64,000 nt of DNA, from positions 7,335,234 to 7,399,233 of the forward strand of contig OZ023273.1 of assembly GCA_964007475.1 (NCBI GenBank), read 5' to 3'. Numbering within the stretch: the stretch's first letter is position 1; every line of letters begins with the position of its first letter. Shown here piece after piece: positions 50,341 to 63,009 of the stretch. Made by a program: the position numbers and the translations under genes. The notes beneath the pieces are model-generated. The model searched no databases, had not been told where the DNA came from, and saw nothing but the letters and a program-made list of their open reading frames with translations. The DNA comes from Hybos culiciformis. Taxonomy: Eukaryota; Arthropoda; Insecta; Diptera; Hybotidae.

Positions 50341-51757
50341 CTAAAAAATAAATACATTTACAAATCTAATAATATGTGATTAATTTTGAATTAATATTTT
50401 TCTAGTTAAAGTTTTGATATGTTTGATTCCAAATATTTCACAAAGAAATATTTTCGATTTCTATGTATAAAATATATTTTCGGTATTCGAAAAAAGGATT
50501 TATTGCTGCAATACTGGGAAATTTTATAAAGTAAGTATTGAATTCTATCCTTCCTATCAGATACTTTTAATTTTCATTATTTGAAAAAAAATAAAAATAG
50601 AAATCCTAAGCTAAGGGAACATACTCCTAAAAAATTGGAAAATTATTTCTTTCAACAAAATCTTTGCCATTTAGATATGAAATTAATAACCCTTTAAATT
50701 CAATCATAAAATCACTAATGAGTAATTGTATTACCTTCCCCTTCCTTTTCCTTTCCAGGATCACTATTAGATTTCTTTGGTTTCCTTTTTCTTGTTTGGA
50801 TACCATCTTTTCTCATAGCTAATGGTCTGTTAACACCATGTAATTTATAGTATAATCCGCAAGCATTACAAACTGGTTCACCCTCGTTATTTCGTCTCCA
50901 AAGTGTTGTAGTTCTTGTTCCACAGTTTGTGCAACATAAACCTAGACGTCTAGTTGCAGTTTGCTAAAAAAATAAAAATTTACATTTATAATTTCAAAAT
51001 TTGAATTAACTTGAAAATTTCAAATTTAAAGTAATTAAAATCATATAATTTTTTACTAAAAGGACCATCTAATGTTTAGTTGTATTCTGAGTGATAATTT
51101 AAATATAAATATATTATGCATACAAAGTTTAATTTTAAATATTTTTGCCAAAATTTAAGGGAATCTAATCCATTTAAAAGACTCGCTTTCATTTGTTATT
51201 ACTGTCATACACAGTAGAATGAGATTTTCCTAAAACAACTAAGTCTCCACGAAAATATAACTACTCACCAGTCTTTTACTTGGTTTAATAAGAGGACGAT
51301 TCATTCCATTCATTTTGTGATATAAACCACACGCATTGCACAGATAATGACCAGTACCATCTCGTCTCCAAAGAGGAGTACTTATAGCACCGCAATTAAC
51401 GCATTCTCTGCCCTCACCAAATTGAAAATCCATTGCATCTCCATACGGTGTTGTTCTTTGAAAACCAGTATCATAGGCGCGCCATGAACCTGCCATAAGC
51501 GCGGCGTTCTGAGCATAAAAATGAGCTGGTATTTGTGATTGCGCTGCAGCACCAAAACTATCTGTCGCTGTCCACGCATTTGCAACAGTCCCGAAATGTC
51601 CAGCATGACTATGACCGTGTGTCAAGGCACGATTTGAAGGAACATAAACCGGAGTGCTTGCTGCAGCGGCTACTGCTGCTTGTTGGTGATAACTAGTAAC
51701 TCCTGCATTTCCACCACTACCCGTTATATCGGGATATGCTGATGCAGAATGAAACAT
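49685..51757 (-). CDS. pnr: GATA-family transcription factor, pannier / GATA4-5-6 type
   Basis: Three coding exons, joined in transcript order 51757-51269, 50963-50735 and 50340-49685, give 457 residues plus TAG with consistent phases (0, then 1). The start [10 protein letters not shown] is the first in-frame ATG and matches the vertebrate GATA4/5/6 opening; PVYVPSNRA is the conserved N-terminal activation motif. Finger one has Cys 119, 122, 140 and 143 ([20 protein letters not shown]); finger two has Cys 174, 177, 195 and 198 ([16 protein letters not shown]). Both are C-x2-C-x17-C-x2-[15 protein letters not shown] is the basic tail that completes DNA binding. The C-terminal exon is Ser/His/Asn-rich with an eight-His run and an Ala-rich helix ending QAAKLMASS. 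In flies pannier patterns dorsal ectoderm, heart and mechanosensory bristles. Length is shorter than the fly protein. Confidence 0.93.
50735..50963 (-). CDS. pnr: GATA gene exon 2: C-terminal zinc finger
   Basis: It lies between TTTTTTTAG and GTAATA on the minus strand. It encodes [40 protein letters not shown] and the Lys/Arg-rich tail, ending in an acidic GKEKEGE. This finger with its basic tail provides the main GATA-site binding. Confidence 0.95.
51269..51757 (-). CDS. pnr: GATA gene exon 1: activation region and N-terminal zinc finger
   Basis: It runs from ATG at 51757 to a GTGAGT donor after KPSKRL. It encodes Ala/Gln/His-rich N-terminal sequence and the first finger, which in this family contacts FOG/U-shaped cofactors. 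An acceptor-like AATCTAG at about 51784 on the minus strand suggests a spliced 5' UTR just upstream of the start codon. Confidence 0.94.
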
Positions 51758-52085
51758 TATATCCAATAATGGTGGAATTGTGGCTAGATTTTTAAAACGC
51801 GGCACAAATAAAAATTATGTTTTATTATTTTGAAATTTGGAAAAATTGATGCTGTTGTCTGAAAATTAAAGTAAAACAACATTAATTAATGTAATATTAT
51901 ACTAACAGGCTATTATTTTTATGTAATAAAGAGTTTAATAATGTTCTTCGAAGGCTTAATTTTAAAAATACTAAAAGTTATTTAGAGTTTAAAGTGTCAT
52001 TAAAATTCAGAATAGAGTCACATATGTTTGTATATGTATAGAGCCATATATGTCATATATGTACGATGTTTACATTACTATACTC

Positions 52086-52364
52086 ATAAATAAATATCGC
52101 CGCTCAGAAATGAAACAACGTATAATGAAAAGTATAGTTTCGAGTAATTTGAATTTAAAGATTTGAAAATTTAAAAAAACGTATGAAAAAATATCAAGTA
52201 GCGTACAATTTTCATCTAAAAACACACATTTTAATCAACATTAAGAATATTGCAAAGTAGTTGTACTTATAAAATCGAGTACGAGGAATCGAATGGTGCT
52301 ATTGTCAAATAATGACGTATAAATGGCATACGTTGTTTCATTTCTCAGCAGACGATATATTCAT
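52086..52364. mobile_element. Short inverted-repeat (MITE-like) element, 279 bp
   Basis: CTCAGAAATGAAACAACGTA (from about 52103) reappears in reverse complement near 52328-52350, the match covering about 20-24 bases with one difference. The inverted match extends outward for another 12 or so bases with a small indel. No flanking duplication or coding sequence is evident. Superfamily is unknown. Confidence 0.6.
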
Positions 52365-55300
52365 AATGGGCTAAAAAATTAATTCCGACGGTCTTACAGA
52401 AAAGTTTATCAAAATATTATTTGGAATTCAAAAATCTTATATTCTATTTAGAAAACATTTTTGTACGTATCAGTTTGTACGTCTAATTAATTCTACATTT
52501 CGTACGAAATACATAATATACATATGTATGTTTTAATTATAATAATGAATGATAATGTTTTTATCTAAATAATTATCAAACGAATTGAGAATATTAATAT
52601 ACTTTGATTGTGACATGATTTAAGTGATATTCATTTGCATAAAAAAAATAATTCTACCTACATAATAATGTTTAATTACATACTTTTATTCTATACATAC
52701 AAGACTTAATACTTTCTTCTTATTTTATTGAATTAATTAATTATAGTTTACAAAAATACATAATTTTGATTAATTTCACTTTTATATAAAAATCTACTCA
52801 AGCATACAGATCGTTACAAATTGGATATGATTCTTCTTATCATAGCTTTTGAGCCTTTTTTTTCATCGATTTCAAAATAATGTGAAGTTTGCATGATTAT
52901 TTTCCCGCAAAACATAAGATTGATGAATAATAATATTTTACTCTGATCTCTAAGATAGTAAAATTTCATCTTCAATGTTAAATTTCATCTTCATTGTTAA
53001 ATCAACAATTTTTTTTCATCTTCAAGTTCACAAAAAAAAAAAAACCTACATACTATTAAATGTAACAATAATAAGCCTTATCAATGCAAGACATTTTTAA
53101 TTCAAGTTTTGTCTCCTCTTTTATCACAAGTTTTCTTTTTTTTATAATGAGAATATGACATTTAATCTTAATTTTTTACATGATAAACCAATAATTTTCT
53201 ATCTTAAAATTAATTTAATTTCTTTAAAGATAGTTTTAATATACTAACTTTGTGATAATAAAATAAAATCTATATATAATAAAAATTATTATTCTATTTT
53301 TTCTAAATGGAAAAAAATTTCTCATGAAAAAAAAAAATTAAGAAAACTTTTTCCTACACATAAATGCGTCTCCATCAAAGAACATTATACATATATGTAT
53401 ACACAAGAATATAAAAAAAATTAATCAAATTAAAGAAAGCAGATGAAAAATCTGTTAATATCAAAAGAAGATTTTTTAATAACAGGCAGAAAAAAAAACC
53501 TATAATATAAAAATTCAAATAAACAAAAATAAAAAATAAAGAACAAGATTAACAGACACTTTCCATTAAAATTCTTATCTTGGAGGCGCCAGCAACTTAA
53601 AATCTATATAAAAAGAAAAAAAAATTAAAAAACGCAGCATAACTTTTGCTCCATCTTTCTAAAAAAAAAAAAAAAATTTAAGTTTTTGAAATTTTGGATA
53701 CCAAACCAATGCATCAGATAAAATAAAATAAAAAAAAAATTTAATAAATAAAAGATGGCTATTTTTTTTTTCAATCTTCATCTGAACGAAAGAAATGAGA
53801 AAAACATTTTCAGAAGGTTGCAAAAAAAATAAATAAAATAAAATTTAAATTGATTTTAAAGCCAGCCAATCAGAAATGAGATAATCTGTTCTAAAATGGT
53901 TTATTCGAAAAATCTCTTTTGAGTTTGAAAGCAGTAAACTACTAAGGAACATATACATAATATTCATTTTTAAATTCAAATTATTCGCAATTTTTTTTTA
54001 TTAACAGAACATAGTAGCTTTAAGTTTTATTTTATTGAACCATTGAACTTAATTTTCACTCTTGCGATAAAATGTTGTCAAATTTTACTAATTTTTTATA
54101 CCAAGAAAGCTTTAAAATTTTTTCCTGTGCTCAAGGTCTAAATTCAAAGATGTAAAGTGATCTTAATATTATTCTTCAAAAACTTGGTGCTGAAGAGATA
54201 CATTTTTTTTTATAATTTACTTTTAGTAAATCAACAGCTTTATTCTTGCATATTCATGAATCTCGTGTGCTAAGTGTTAACGATAATTTGATTATTTTGC
54301 TTCTTAAAGTTCTCTAGTCTTCTTTTTTTTTGTGTTATAATTTGGTTTATTCATTAGAGTTATATTTTACTATGCTATTTAAATAAGTTTTTATTTAAAA
54401 ATAAAAAATAACATCAATAACTTTTTTCCAAGAATTTACATCGGAATAAAATTACAAATTGTTTATTGCTGCGACGGTCGTACGCAAAATTAAATTTTGT
54501 GAATTTTTTAATTCTTAATTCCATTTCGTTATAAGATTGAAAATATTTAATTTTAATTTTAGGAATTTTAATAAATATCAACATAAGTTATTTTACTGCT
54601 GTTTAGATACTTTCTTTAGTTAAAAAAAATTGTTACTAGTATAGTCTCTGCAAAGTAAGTAACTTATAACTAGGTATCAAATTTTCGAGACATAATACAT
54701 AATATTTTCCCTGGTCATTTTTAAACATCGTTCGTTCTCATAAGATAAAAATGTCGAATACGAGAAGCCAACAAGAACTTTTTTTTTTAAATAATACATC
54801 TTATCACTTATAAAATAGAATATTATTTACTATCGTAATAAATTTTTAATGTGAAACTACTATAATTTATAAGAAAATTAAAAACTACTATTTTAATAAC
54901 ATGTATAATAAAAATAAATATTTAAAGCGTTGATAGAATATATTTATATATAGGTATACAGAAAATTTGGCTAATTATAATATTATGTTAATTTATTAAT
55001 AAAATATTCATTCATAGTGTATTGTAGTTATATTTTGAACAAATTATAAATATAGTAGTAATAGTAGTCCACACATCACACTAATTTGATTAACTTCATT
55101 AATATTTCATTAATTTATTCAATGTTTTCATGGTTCAAAAAATACATATTATATTAAAAATTACCACTTTATGCTGCGAAATAAAACTAATAAAACATAA
55201 TGAGTTAACTAGCTTTGAGAAAGTTCATAAATTTACAGAAAAATGAAAACAAAAAAACTTAAACCTCATATAAGGTGTATGTACTTAATACCACAATATC

Positions 55301-58300
55301 ATGAAGGTTTTTAAACTCTTTAACTTTTTCAAAAAAAATCAGCTTATAAGTTTTAGAATAGATAAAATTATTTTAAAGAAAGCTTTTTTACATTATTATA
55401 AATAAATGTATTTTATTTACTACACTATTATATAAATTTTAAATGGTGTATATAATGTTGTAGTGTTTGTTTATAAATTAAAATTCTTAAGTAAGCATTT
55501 TATCAACTTAAAAGGAACTAAATTATAGATGGATATAATGGAAGAAATCGAATCCTATTACACTTATTTGAGTTTTGTCATATCGTACCCGTTTTATTCA
55601 TATTTCGATTATATTTCAACCAACACTGGACAAAATTTTGTTTTCCCATTTTTGGTTACATCGCAAAATACATTTTAAGTTCGAAATATAAAATTTGTTT
55701 TTTGAGAATGAGAATTAGTGAATTAGTGAATTACTGTTTTTCGCAAAGAAAATATATATTTTGAAAATAAAATTATATTATAGTGAATTATATTGTTAGT
55801 GAATTGACCGATTTAGTTATTCAGTTGTTCACCAGTGCCAGTAACACACCTACTTGTAACTTGTAAACTCAACATTAGATTCTCTATGGAAATATTTGAT
55901 AAAATAATATTAAAAATAAGCGTAATTATGTACTACTATTACTACATGACTTATAGCAGTTTTGTTAACATTCTATTTAAAAATATTTAAAATTAATCTA
56001 GATTTTTATTGGAATTTCATAAAGATACATACTACTGAATACTACTACATATATATCTAATAAAATATTTTCTTTTTGTTACCATAACTTTATGGCCTGA
56101 ATAAATGTTTCGAAAATTATTTCGCTAATAACATGAAATAAAAATAAACAAATTGAATACAAAAATGTTTGCATTTTTGTAATAAAAAAATAATAATAAT
56201 AATAATACTGGCACAATGAATGAGTTGTTTTCAAATAAAAATAGATTTATGATTCAATAATTGGATATGAAATATTTAAAACAACTCGTATTCAAATACA
56301 AATACCATTTACAACTTATTATAATCGTTATGCTAATTAAGATATGATGATAAATTTTATAAAATTAATGTGGATAGATAATAATTTTAACACTATTGAG
56401 TTTATTTTTGCTTCAATATAAGGTGAATGAAATTGTTTATAGAATAATTATTATCATTATTACAAAAAAAAAAAAACTTATGAAATAAAATGCTCAGTAC
56501 TTTTTAAAATTATAATTTTTTGAAGTGAAAATGGGTAAATAAAATATTTCCTTATTTTATCATAAATATAATTCTAATTGCCATCATCTGTTCCAGGCGT
56601 GAAATGAAATCGTTAATAAGAGAAAACAGCTTATTGAATTTCTTTAAGGAAAAACACATATCAATACTATTTTATTACGAATTCAAGGTAAATGTTGTAA
56701 TTTTAATTACTAATGTTTGTTTGAAAGTAACATTAAATTAATGTTTTTCCTTAATTCAATTAGTATAAAAGCTTTAGCATCCAGCAACTTAAGGTTGATT
56801 CTTTTAAATAAAATATACATAAATAAATATATAATTTTATCAATTAAATGATGATTTAAAAAGATCTTTACAACGTAGATCTTCAAATACTTTTTTTTTA
56901 ATTAAATCCAAAAGTAATATACAGCCGAAGATTTATTTTTAAATATTATATTTTATATAGATAGCGTCGTTAATAAATTATTTTTAACCCCAACATTTTA
57001 AATGGGTATAACACAATAATGTGAGTCCTTAAATTCAATATATTGTTTTATTATATCCTCGACAATGTTTAGTAATCCCATAAATGGCATAAATTACATA
57101 TTATATATTAACATGGAATAACATGGATTAACAAGCATTTAAAAGAAATATTTCAACTAACTTCAGACAATTAGAAAAGCTCCTGAAATTTATTGGCGAA
57201 TGTAATTTTTTTAATGTAATCTGATGCTATTCTGACAAGAAAAATTTAAGGGCCCGAATAAATTATATACATAGATTATGTACGGCCTTGATATCGTTAG
57301 ACGATATTTGAGGTTTACTTGCAATAATAAACTCTTTATTATGAATTCCTTTATTAGTCGTTCAAATAATTACTTAAAGAGTATAACGACAATTGAATCG
57401 AAAACAATTTAGAATTGATCAATATTCATCGAAAGAATAATCAATATAATATTTTTTTCAGTGGATAATTTATAAAACTTCGACAAGATTAAAAAAAAAA
57501 CTGAGTTCCGAATAAAATTAATAATAAGTTTAAAGCGAGTTCGTTGGGTCATTTTATTTCCCCATAAATATATTTTAAATTTGAATTAAATATTTTTCTA
57601 TTCTGATCAATTAACTTAAAATAATGGATTTTGCAAAAAATTTAAATCAATTTACACATTTAATTTTTTATATTAAAAGTATCTAAACATTATATTTAAT
57701 GTTTCTTTCAACTTTTATTATGATTTACATATAAATATATATATATGTATTATAACTAGGTAATAATTTATCTTAAAGGTTGGTGGTATAGGAACAGAAC
57801 AATTTCACCGTTGCTACTGCTTAAAATTTCAACAATATGAATAAGCTTAAAATTAATTCATTTGGGTACTTCTATTTTTTATAAAAGTTTATATATAATG
57901 TTATTTTATAATCGGCCAAGATCAAAGAAACAGAAAGACAGTTTTCTGATTTTGTATTTATTTTGAAATCAAAAGCCGATATTATATACATATTTTGCCT
58001 TTTCGGTTTTGTTTTTGTTCTGGCCATTTGGATATTCAAATTTCAAACTTGTCCATTAAAAAAGATACAAAATTATTATATAATCATCTATTTGTGTTCG
58101 TTATATGTAGATCAAATTGGTTTTTTCCATTGGTTATATCATTTATTTATTTATTTATTGCATATACAAGTATGTTGCAGACATTAATTTAATTTAGAAA
58201 AGACTAGTTTAGCAGTTAATAAATAATATTTACTTAATACTTAGTTACAATATTATAATTATAAAATGCACACTTTTCAATTAGATGATTAATTAATTTT

Positions 58301-61300
58301 TTAACAAATAAAAAATCAAGTAATAAACTCAAATTAAAAATTATGTGTTACAAAATTGCTTAACTCTTGGCTCTTGAATTTATAAAAATAAAAAAAAATT
58401 AAACTTAACTCTTCAATTAACTGGTCAATTTGTTTTAAATTAAAGAAAATGAAAATAAAATAAATATCACAAAAAAATGTAGATTGAAACATACACAATT
58501 AATTTATACACACCATCAAATCAGAAAATGAAATCAATAAATTTTCGAATTCAATTAATTACGTCATTAAGAAAGAATTAAATTATTTCAGAAAGAAAAA
58601 AAAATCAATTTTTCTCTAACCCCAATATTAACTTTTTTCTATATTCTTATTTTAGATAAATTTTTAAATATTAAAGAATTAATTCATTTTTATTAAAGAT
58701 AAAGTTTACTTAAATTACTCATATATAAAACTACTAAACGTAATTGAAGAAATTAATTCAACTAAATTTGTGTTTTATATTATTTTAGAGAATTTCAGGT
58801 TTTTTTTTTTTTAAGTTTATTCAAAATTATAAATAATTTCACGAAATTTGAGTTCAAAATAAAAGTTATGAGATTTTTCAACCTATAGTTTTATATGTGG
58901 ATAAAATGTTCAAAAATTGTTATTTTAATTTTTTTTTTTGAAATAATAACCATCAATACACATTATAAGTTTTTATTTTATGTATAAATGGTTTTTCACG
59001 TAATTAATGTAATTATATCGCTAATTTGTTTTGCAATAAATTGAGGTCAAATAGATGAACTATATTAATTCCTAGAATTATAGGAAAAGTTTTGTTATTG
59101 GTTACGGATAATTTCACAGATCTAAAGACAAAATTGTTTAATTGACATAATTTCTTTAAAAAATTCCATTGGAAACTGCTTCTTCGCAGAAAACTATTTA
59201 TTTTCCTATTAAAAAAAACCTATTTTTAGTTTAAAATAATTTTCTCGAATTAAAACTACAAAATCGAAGATATTTTACATCCTAATCTTTATCTATAAAA
59301 TAAATGCCGTAATATTTATTTTTGATTTTCCATTTTATGCGTAGGTACTAAATAAATTGAATGGATTTCATATTCATTGACCCCATGATTCTAAAGAAAA
59401 ACCATTTTCACTTCCATGTTCCATAATAAATTAATACATATAAAAAAAATATATTATATTAAGGGATTAAAGAGCGATTTTTCATCCAATGAGCACATTA
59501 TTGGGGGAATTTTTTTTTTTCTATAAGCTTATATTCGTATGTATATACAAATATGTATGAACATAATGTGTTATGAAATATTTGTATATTTAGCACAGCT
59601 GGATATCATAACTTCATTGCGTGTTAAGTTTACGATTTATTCACAAAAAAAAACCAAAAAAAAAATATATAAAACTTCCTAATTTCATAATGGAATCCTA
59701 TATAATATATTAAATAGTTATATATGTGGAATATAAATAAATAAATACATTTATAAAAGTTAGAATCTTATCGATTTATGTACAACAAATGAAATGTTAC
59801 AATTACCCACTCTATATATTAATTATATTTAAATATATATATCAAATTATTAAACAAAAATATAAAAATTGTATTTATAAAATTCAAACAAAGTAGAACT
59901 TAAACTATAATACAAGAGTACGTCCTAAAATGTATGATCAGAGACTATTATTAGTTTGGCCTATATAATGATTTTCAAATAAATGACAATATGTAAACAA
60001 AAATATATGTATACAATTTGTGTGTATAATTTTATTTAGAAAACAATAGTGAACGCACGATATTCTTGGTCCGAAAGAAGTGATATCATGGGTTATGGAT
60101 TCATTTTTTTTTTCATGAATATCAAATTCCAAACCCAGAAAAAAAATATGAATTTTTCAACACCTCATCACAGACCTTAATGAATCAAAGTGGTCACCAA
60201 AAATAATATAAAGTCAAAATATTTTTTTAATTTTTTGTCATCAGTTTCCTTTTATTTGATCTTTCCCGGCCAATATGTACAACCAAAAAAAATTTTTTTT
60301 CTGTTGAACGAAAAGAATTTTTTATTTGCATCAATCTCACATGTAAAAGAGATACACTAACACGTATTAATGAAACCCACCAATACTTTTCAAACAAAAG
60401 CCGAAATTATTTTACTACACATTCTGAAGTGAAAAGATTGTGACAATTTAATGCTTCAATGGATTTGAATTAAGAAAAAAATATACGCATTTGTTGTGTG
60501 TTCTTTTTTATTTTTTTTAAGAATATGGAGTTTTTTTTTAATATTGACATTAAGCCAGCTATAATATTTGACCGGCGGTCACGGCGCCAAAACACTTTTC
60601 TTTCATGACAATCTAGCAATCATTAACATAATTTTTGTATCGAAAAATTAATTTAATTTTGATTTTGTTTGTTTCTTTTTTTTTTTTTATACTTAAAAGT
60701 TATAATTTTATAATGTGATCATTAAATTTTCTGTATATATACATATTGTTTTGAAAATTATATTATGTTAAAAGTTTTTCTCCTAAATTTCTAGAGTGCT
60801 TTAATATCAGTGTTGAGAATTTTGAAAAAAGACAAATCGCTCAAAATTAACATGATTTTAGTTTTAGTTTAGTTTATATCTGAACTTCTTGAGAAGATCA
60901 AATTTACTTTTGGAATTGACAGAAAATATATTCATACTAAGAAATAATTTTTACCGGAATTTTTGAGCTCCGAGATTGATACGGCTATAATAACAGAACA
61001 GAGGGACATATCTGTCCCAATGTGTTAAAGATGGTACTAAAAAAACGTCACATGATAAAGACCAAAGAGTAGTTAGAAAAGCTGGTAGCTGGCTCAATAT
61101 TGATATTTTTAATTGTCTTGAATAATATTTGGATTATATTTAAAAGTGCCCGCCGCCAACCGGAGAAGTAACAATTCAATTTTGACCAAGTCGAATTTAG
61201 GATTTTTTTAAAAAGTTGGGTGGCATTCATTGTCATCATTTGAATGAAAACTCATTAATATAAAGCAGAGTTTTCAAATATATAACTACGTACATTCATA

Positions 61301-61451
61301 TATTGACACAAGAGTTTTTAAAATGATATGAAACCATTACCATGTATACAATACTACACACGGAGACGGCATTTTAATTTTAAAGCATAAACGATACTCG
61401 TTAAAGGTTTGAAATATTTTGTGGTCATTTTCCTAAAAGAAAAACAAACTG

Positions 61452-61472
61452 TTTTTTTTTTTTTTTTTTTTT
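61452..61472. repeat. Poly-T tract
   Basis: An uninterrupted run of about 21 T, among the longest homopolymers in the window. Confidence 0.85.
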
Positions 61473-62125
61473 AATATTTTGTGAATAAGTAATGCAGAAA
61501 TTAATTTGTTAAATACAGAATATAAAAATGGATCAAAGCAAAAAGGCCGAATAATCTAATTATGAAAAACATATACTTTTTACATATCAAATATAAGGAT
61601 TCCAAAAAATAATACTATCGCTACAATTTGCAAAACTTTTAGTTTTTTTTTAGCAAAACTTTGAACAAATAAACTATCTAAGGCAGGCGTCGCTAGTTTT
61701 ACTTTTTCTGAGTCCTTACAAATATATTTAAAAATTGAATAATAATATTCAATTTCAAACCTCCGATTTCCGAAATTGCATGTTTTCCAGTTTAAAATCT
61801 TTTTTTCATTTTATAAGAACCGAAAAAACGCATGTCGTTTACTTGAGCTTATCTCCAAACTTAAAAATCATGGTTTATTTACTCGTTTAGTACTTTAATT
61901 TCCGGGCATCATTTTCTGATATTTGTCATATTTTAGTAATTTCTGCTATGATCTTTCGGTAACCGTGATCTAAATTTTGTTTAAGGATATTTTTCTTAAA
62001 CTTTCAAATCAAATGGCGCGTCAATAAAACCGATGATATCATCGCACTTCAAACGATTAAACAAATGGATAAATAATTGTCACACGACAGAAAAAAAATA
62101 ACTGCAGATAGGATCATATTTATTT

Positions 62126-63009
62126 AATTAAATCAGAGACTTGAACCGGAACTGAACCGAAAACCGAAAACCGGAAAAAACCGAAATTTTATGCCAAACC
62201 GTAACCGTAACCGAACCGAAATTTAGTAAAAACGAAAAACCGTAACTGAAACCGGAACGAAATTTTATTCGGTTTCTTTTTCGTTCTTTTAGTTTTTTTT
62301 ACAAAAGAAAAAATTGTGCTTACATTTAGACATTTTTTTACATCCAAGAAAAATGTTTAACTTATTTTTGATATATTTTAGAATCCGAAAAGTGAAAATC
62401 CGCAATGTTCGTATATGTAATTATAGTGTTGTATAGTGTTGAGCTTAACTAAATTTAGATTAAGTCCCAGATAAATTTATTTCAAGTCCTTTTTGTTCTT
62501 TATTTTGTAATTAATATTTGTATCTGAATTCATAATAGAAAATTGTTGTGCCGCTATAATTTTGTTTTTCTTTAGGGTTTTCATGTGTGTAAGATACACA
62601 AAATGAATTTTTTCCTAAAATTAGTAAACTTTGCATGAAAAATTTTGGAGGTACAAATTACTATTTCAAACTCCCCCTTTTACATATTTGTAAATATTAC
62701 AAAATAATGTAATGTATATATTTTGTATACTTAACATACGAAAACGCCAAAGAATCCGTCCCCGAAAATACTGAGATGACATAAAGGCAATTTATTTTAT
62801 GTCGCTTTAGATTATGTTATTCTATTGCATTTTTGTCAGTTTTTAGAAAAAATTAAAAAAATAATAGTGTAACCGTAACCGAAACCGTAACCGTAACCGG
62901 AACGAAAAAAAAAATACTAAACCGAAACGTAACCGGAACACAAAAAAATTTGAGGAACGAAACCAAAACCGAACCGAAATAAATATCGGTTCAACTCTCT
63001 GAATTAAAT
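62126..63009. repeat. 8-bp target site duplications flanking the second hAT-like MITE
   Basis: AATTAAAT is found at 62126-62133 directly before the element and at 63002-63009 directly after it, without mismatch. Confidence 0.8.
62134..63001. mobile_element. hAT-type MITE with CCGTAACC subterminal repeats (868 bp)
   Basis: The termini are CAGAGACTTGAACCG and the complement of CAGAGAGTTGAACCG, a 15-bp inverted repeat with one mismatch, flanked by perfect 8-bp duplications. Both subterminal regions are dense in CCGTAACC / CCGAAACC / CCGGAAC words (62147-62275 and 62871-62982). These read in the same direction in both arms. The middle is AT-rich with no transposase frame. CAGAG-type ends plus an 8-bp duplication support a hAT origin. 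Confidence 0.85.

Larger units (their letters stand above)
51758..62125. other. Upstream region of the GATA gene, no further gene recognised
   Basis: About 10 kb on the 5' side of the GATA gene without a supportable exon. It probably includes its promoter, 5' UTR exons and enhancers, none of which I can localise. It contains an inverted-repeat element (52086-52364) and a TTAA-bounded candidate (60550-61028). Other frames of 60-75 codons carry no motif. Confidence 0.5.

Noticed and set aside
61048..61239. 63-codon minus-strand frame near a GC-richer patch
   Set aside because: No motif, no splice context and length within chance expectation; could be transposon debris but not supportable as a gene.
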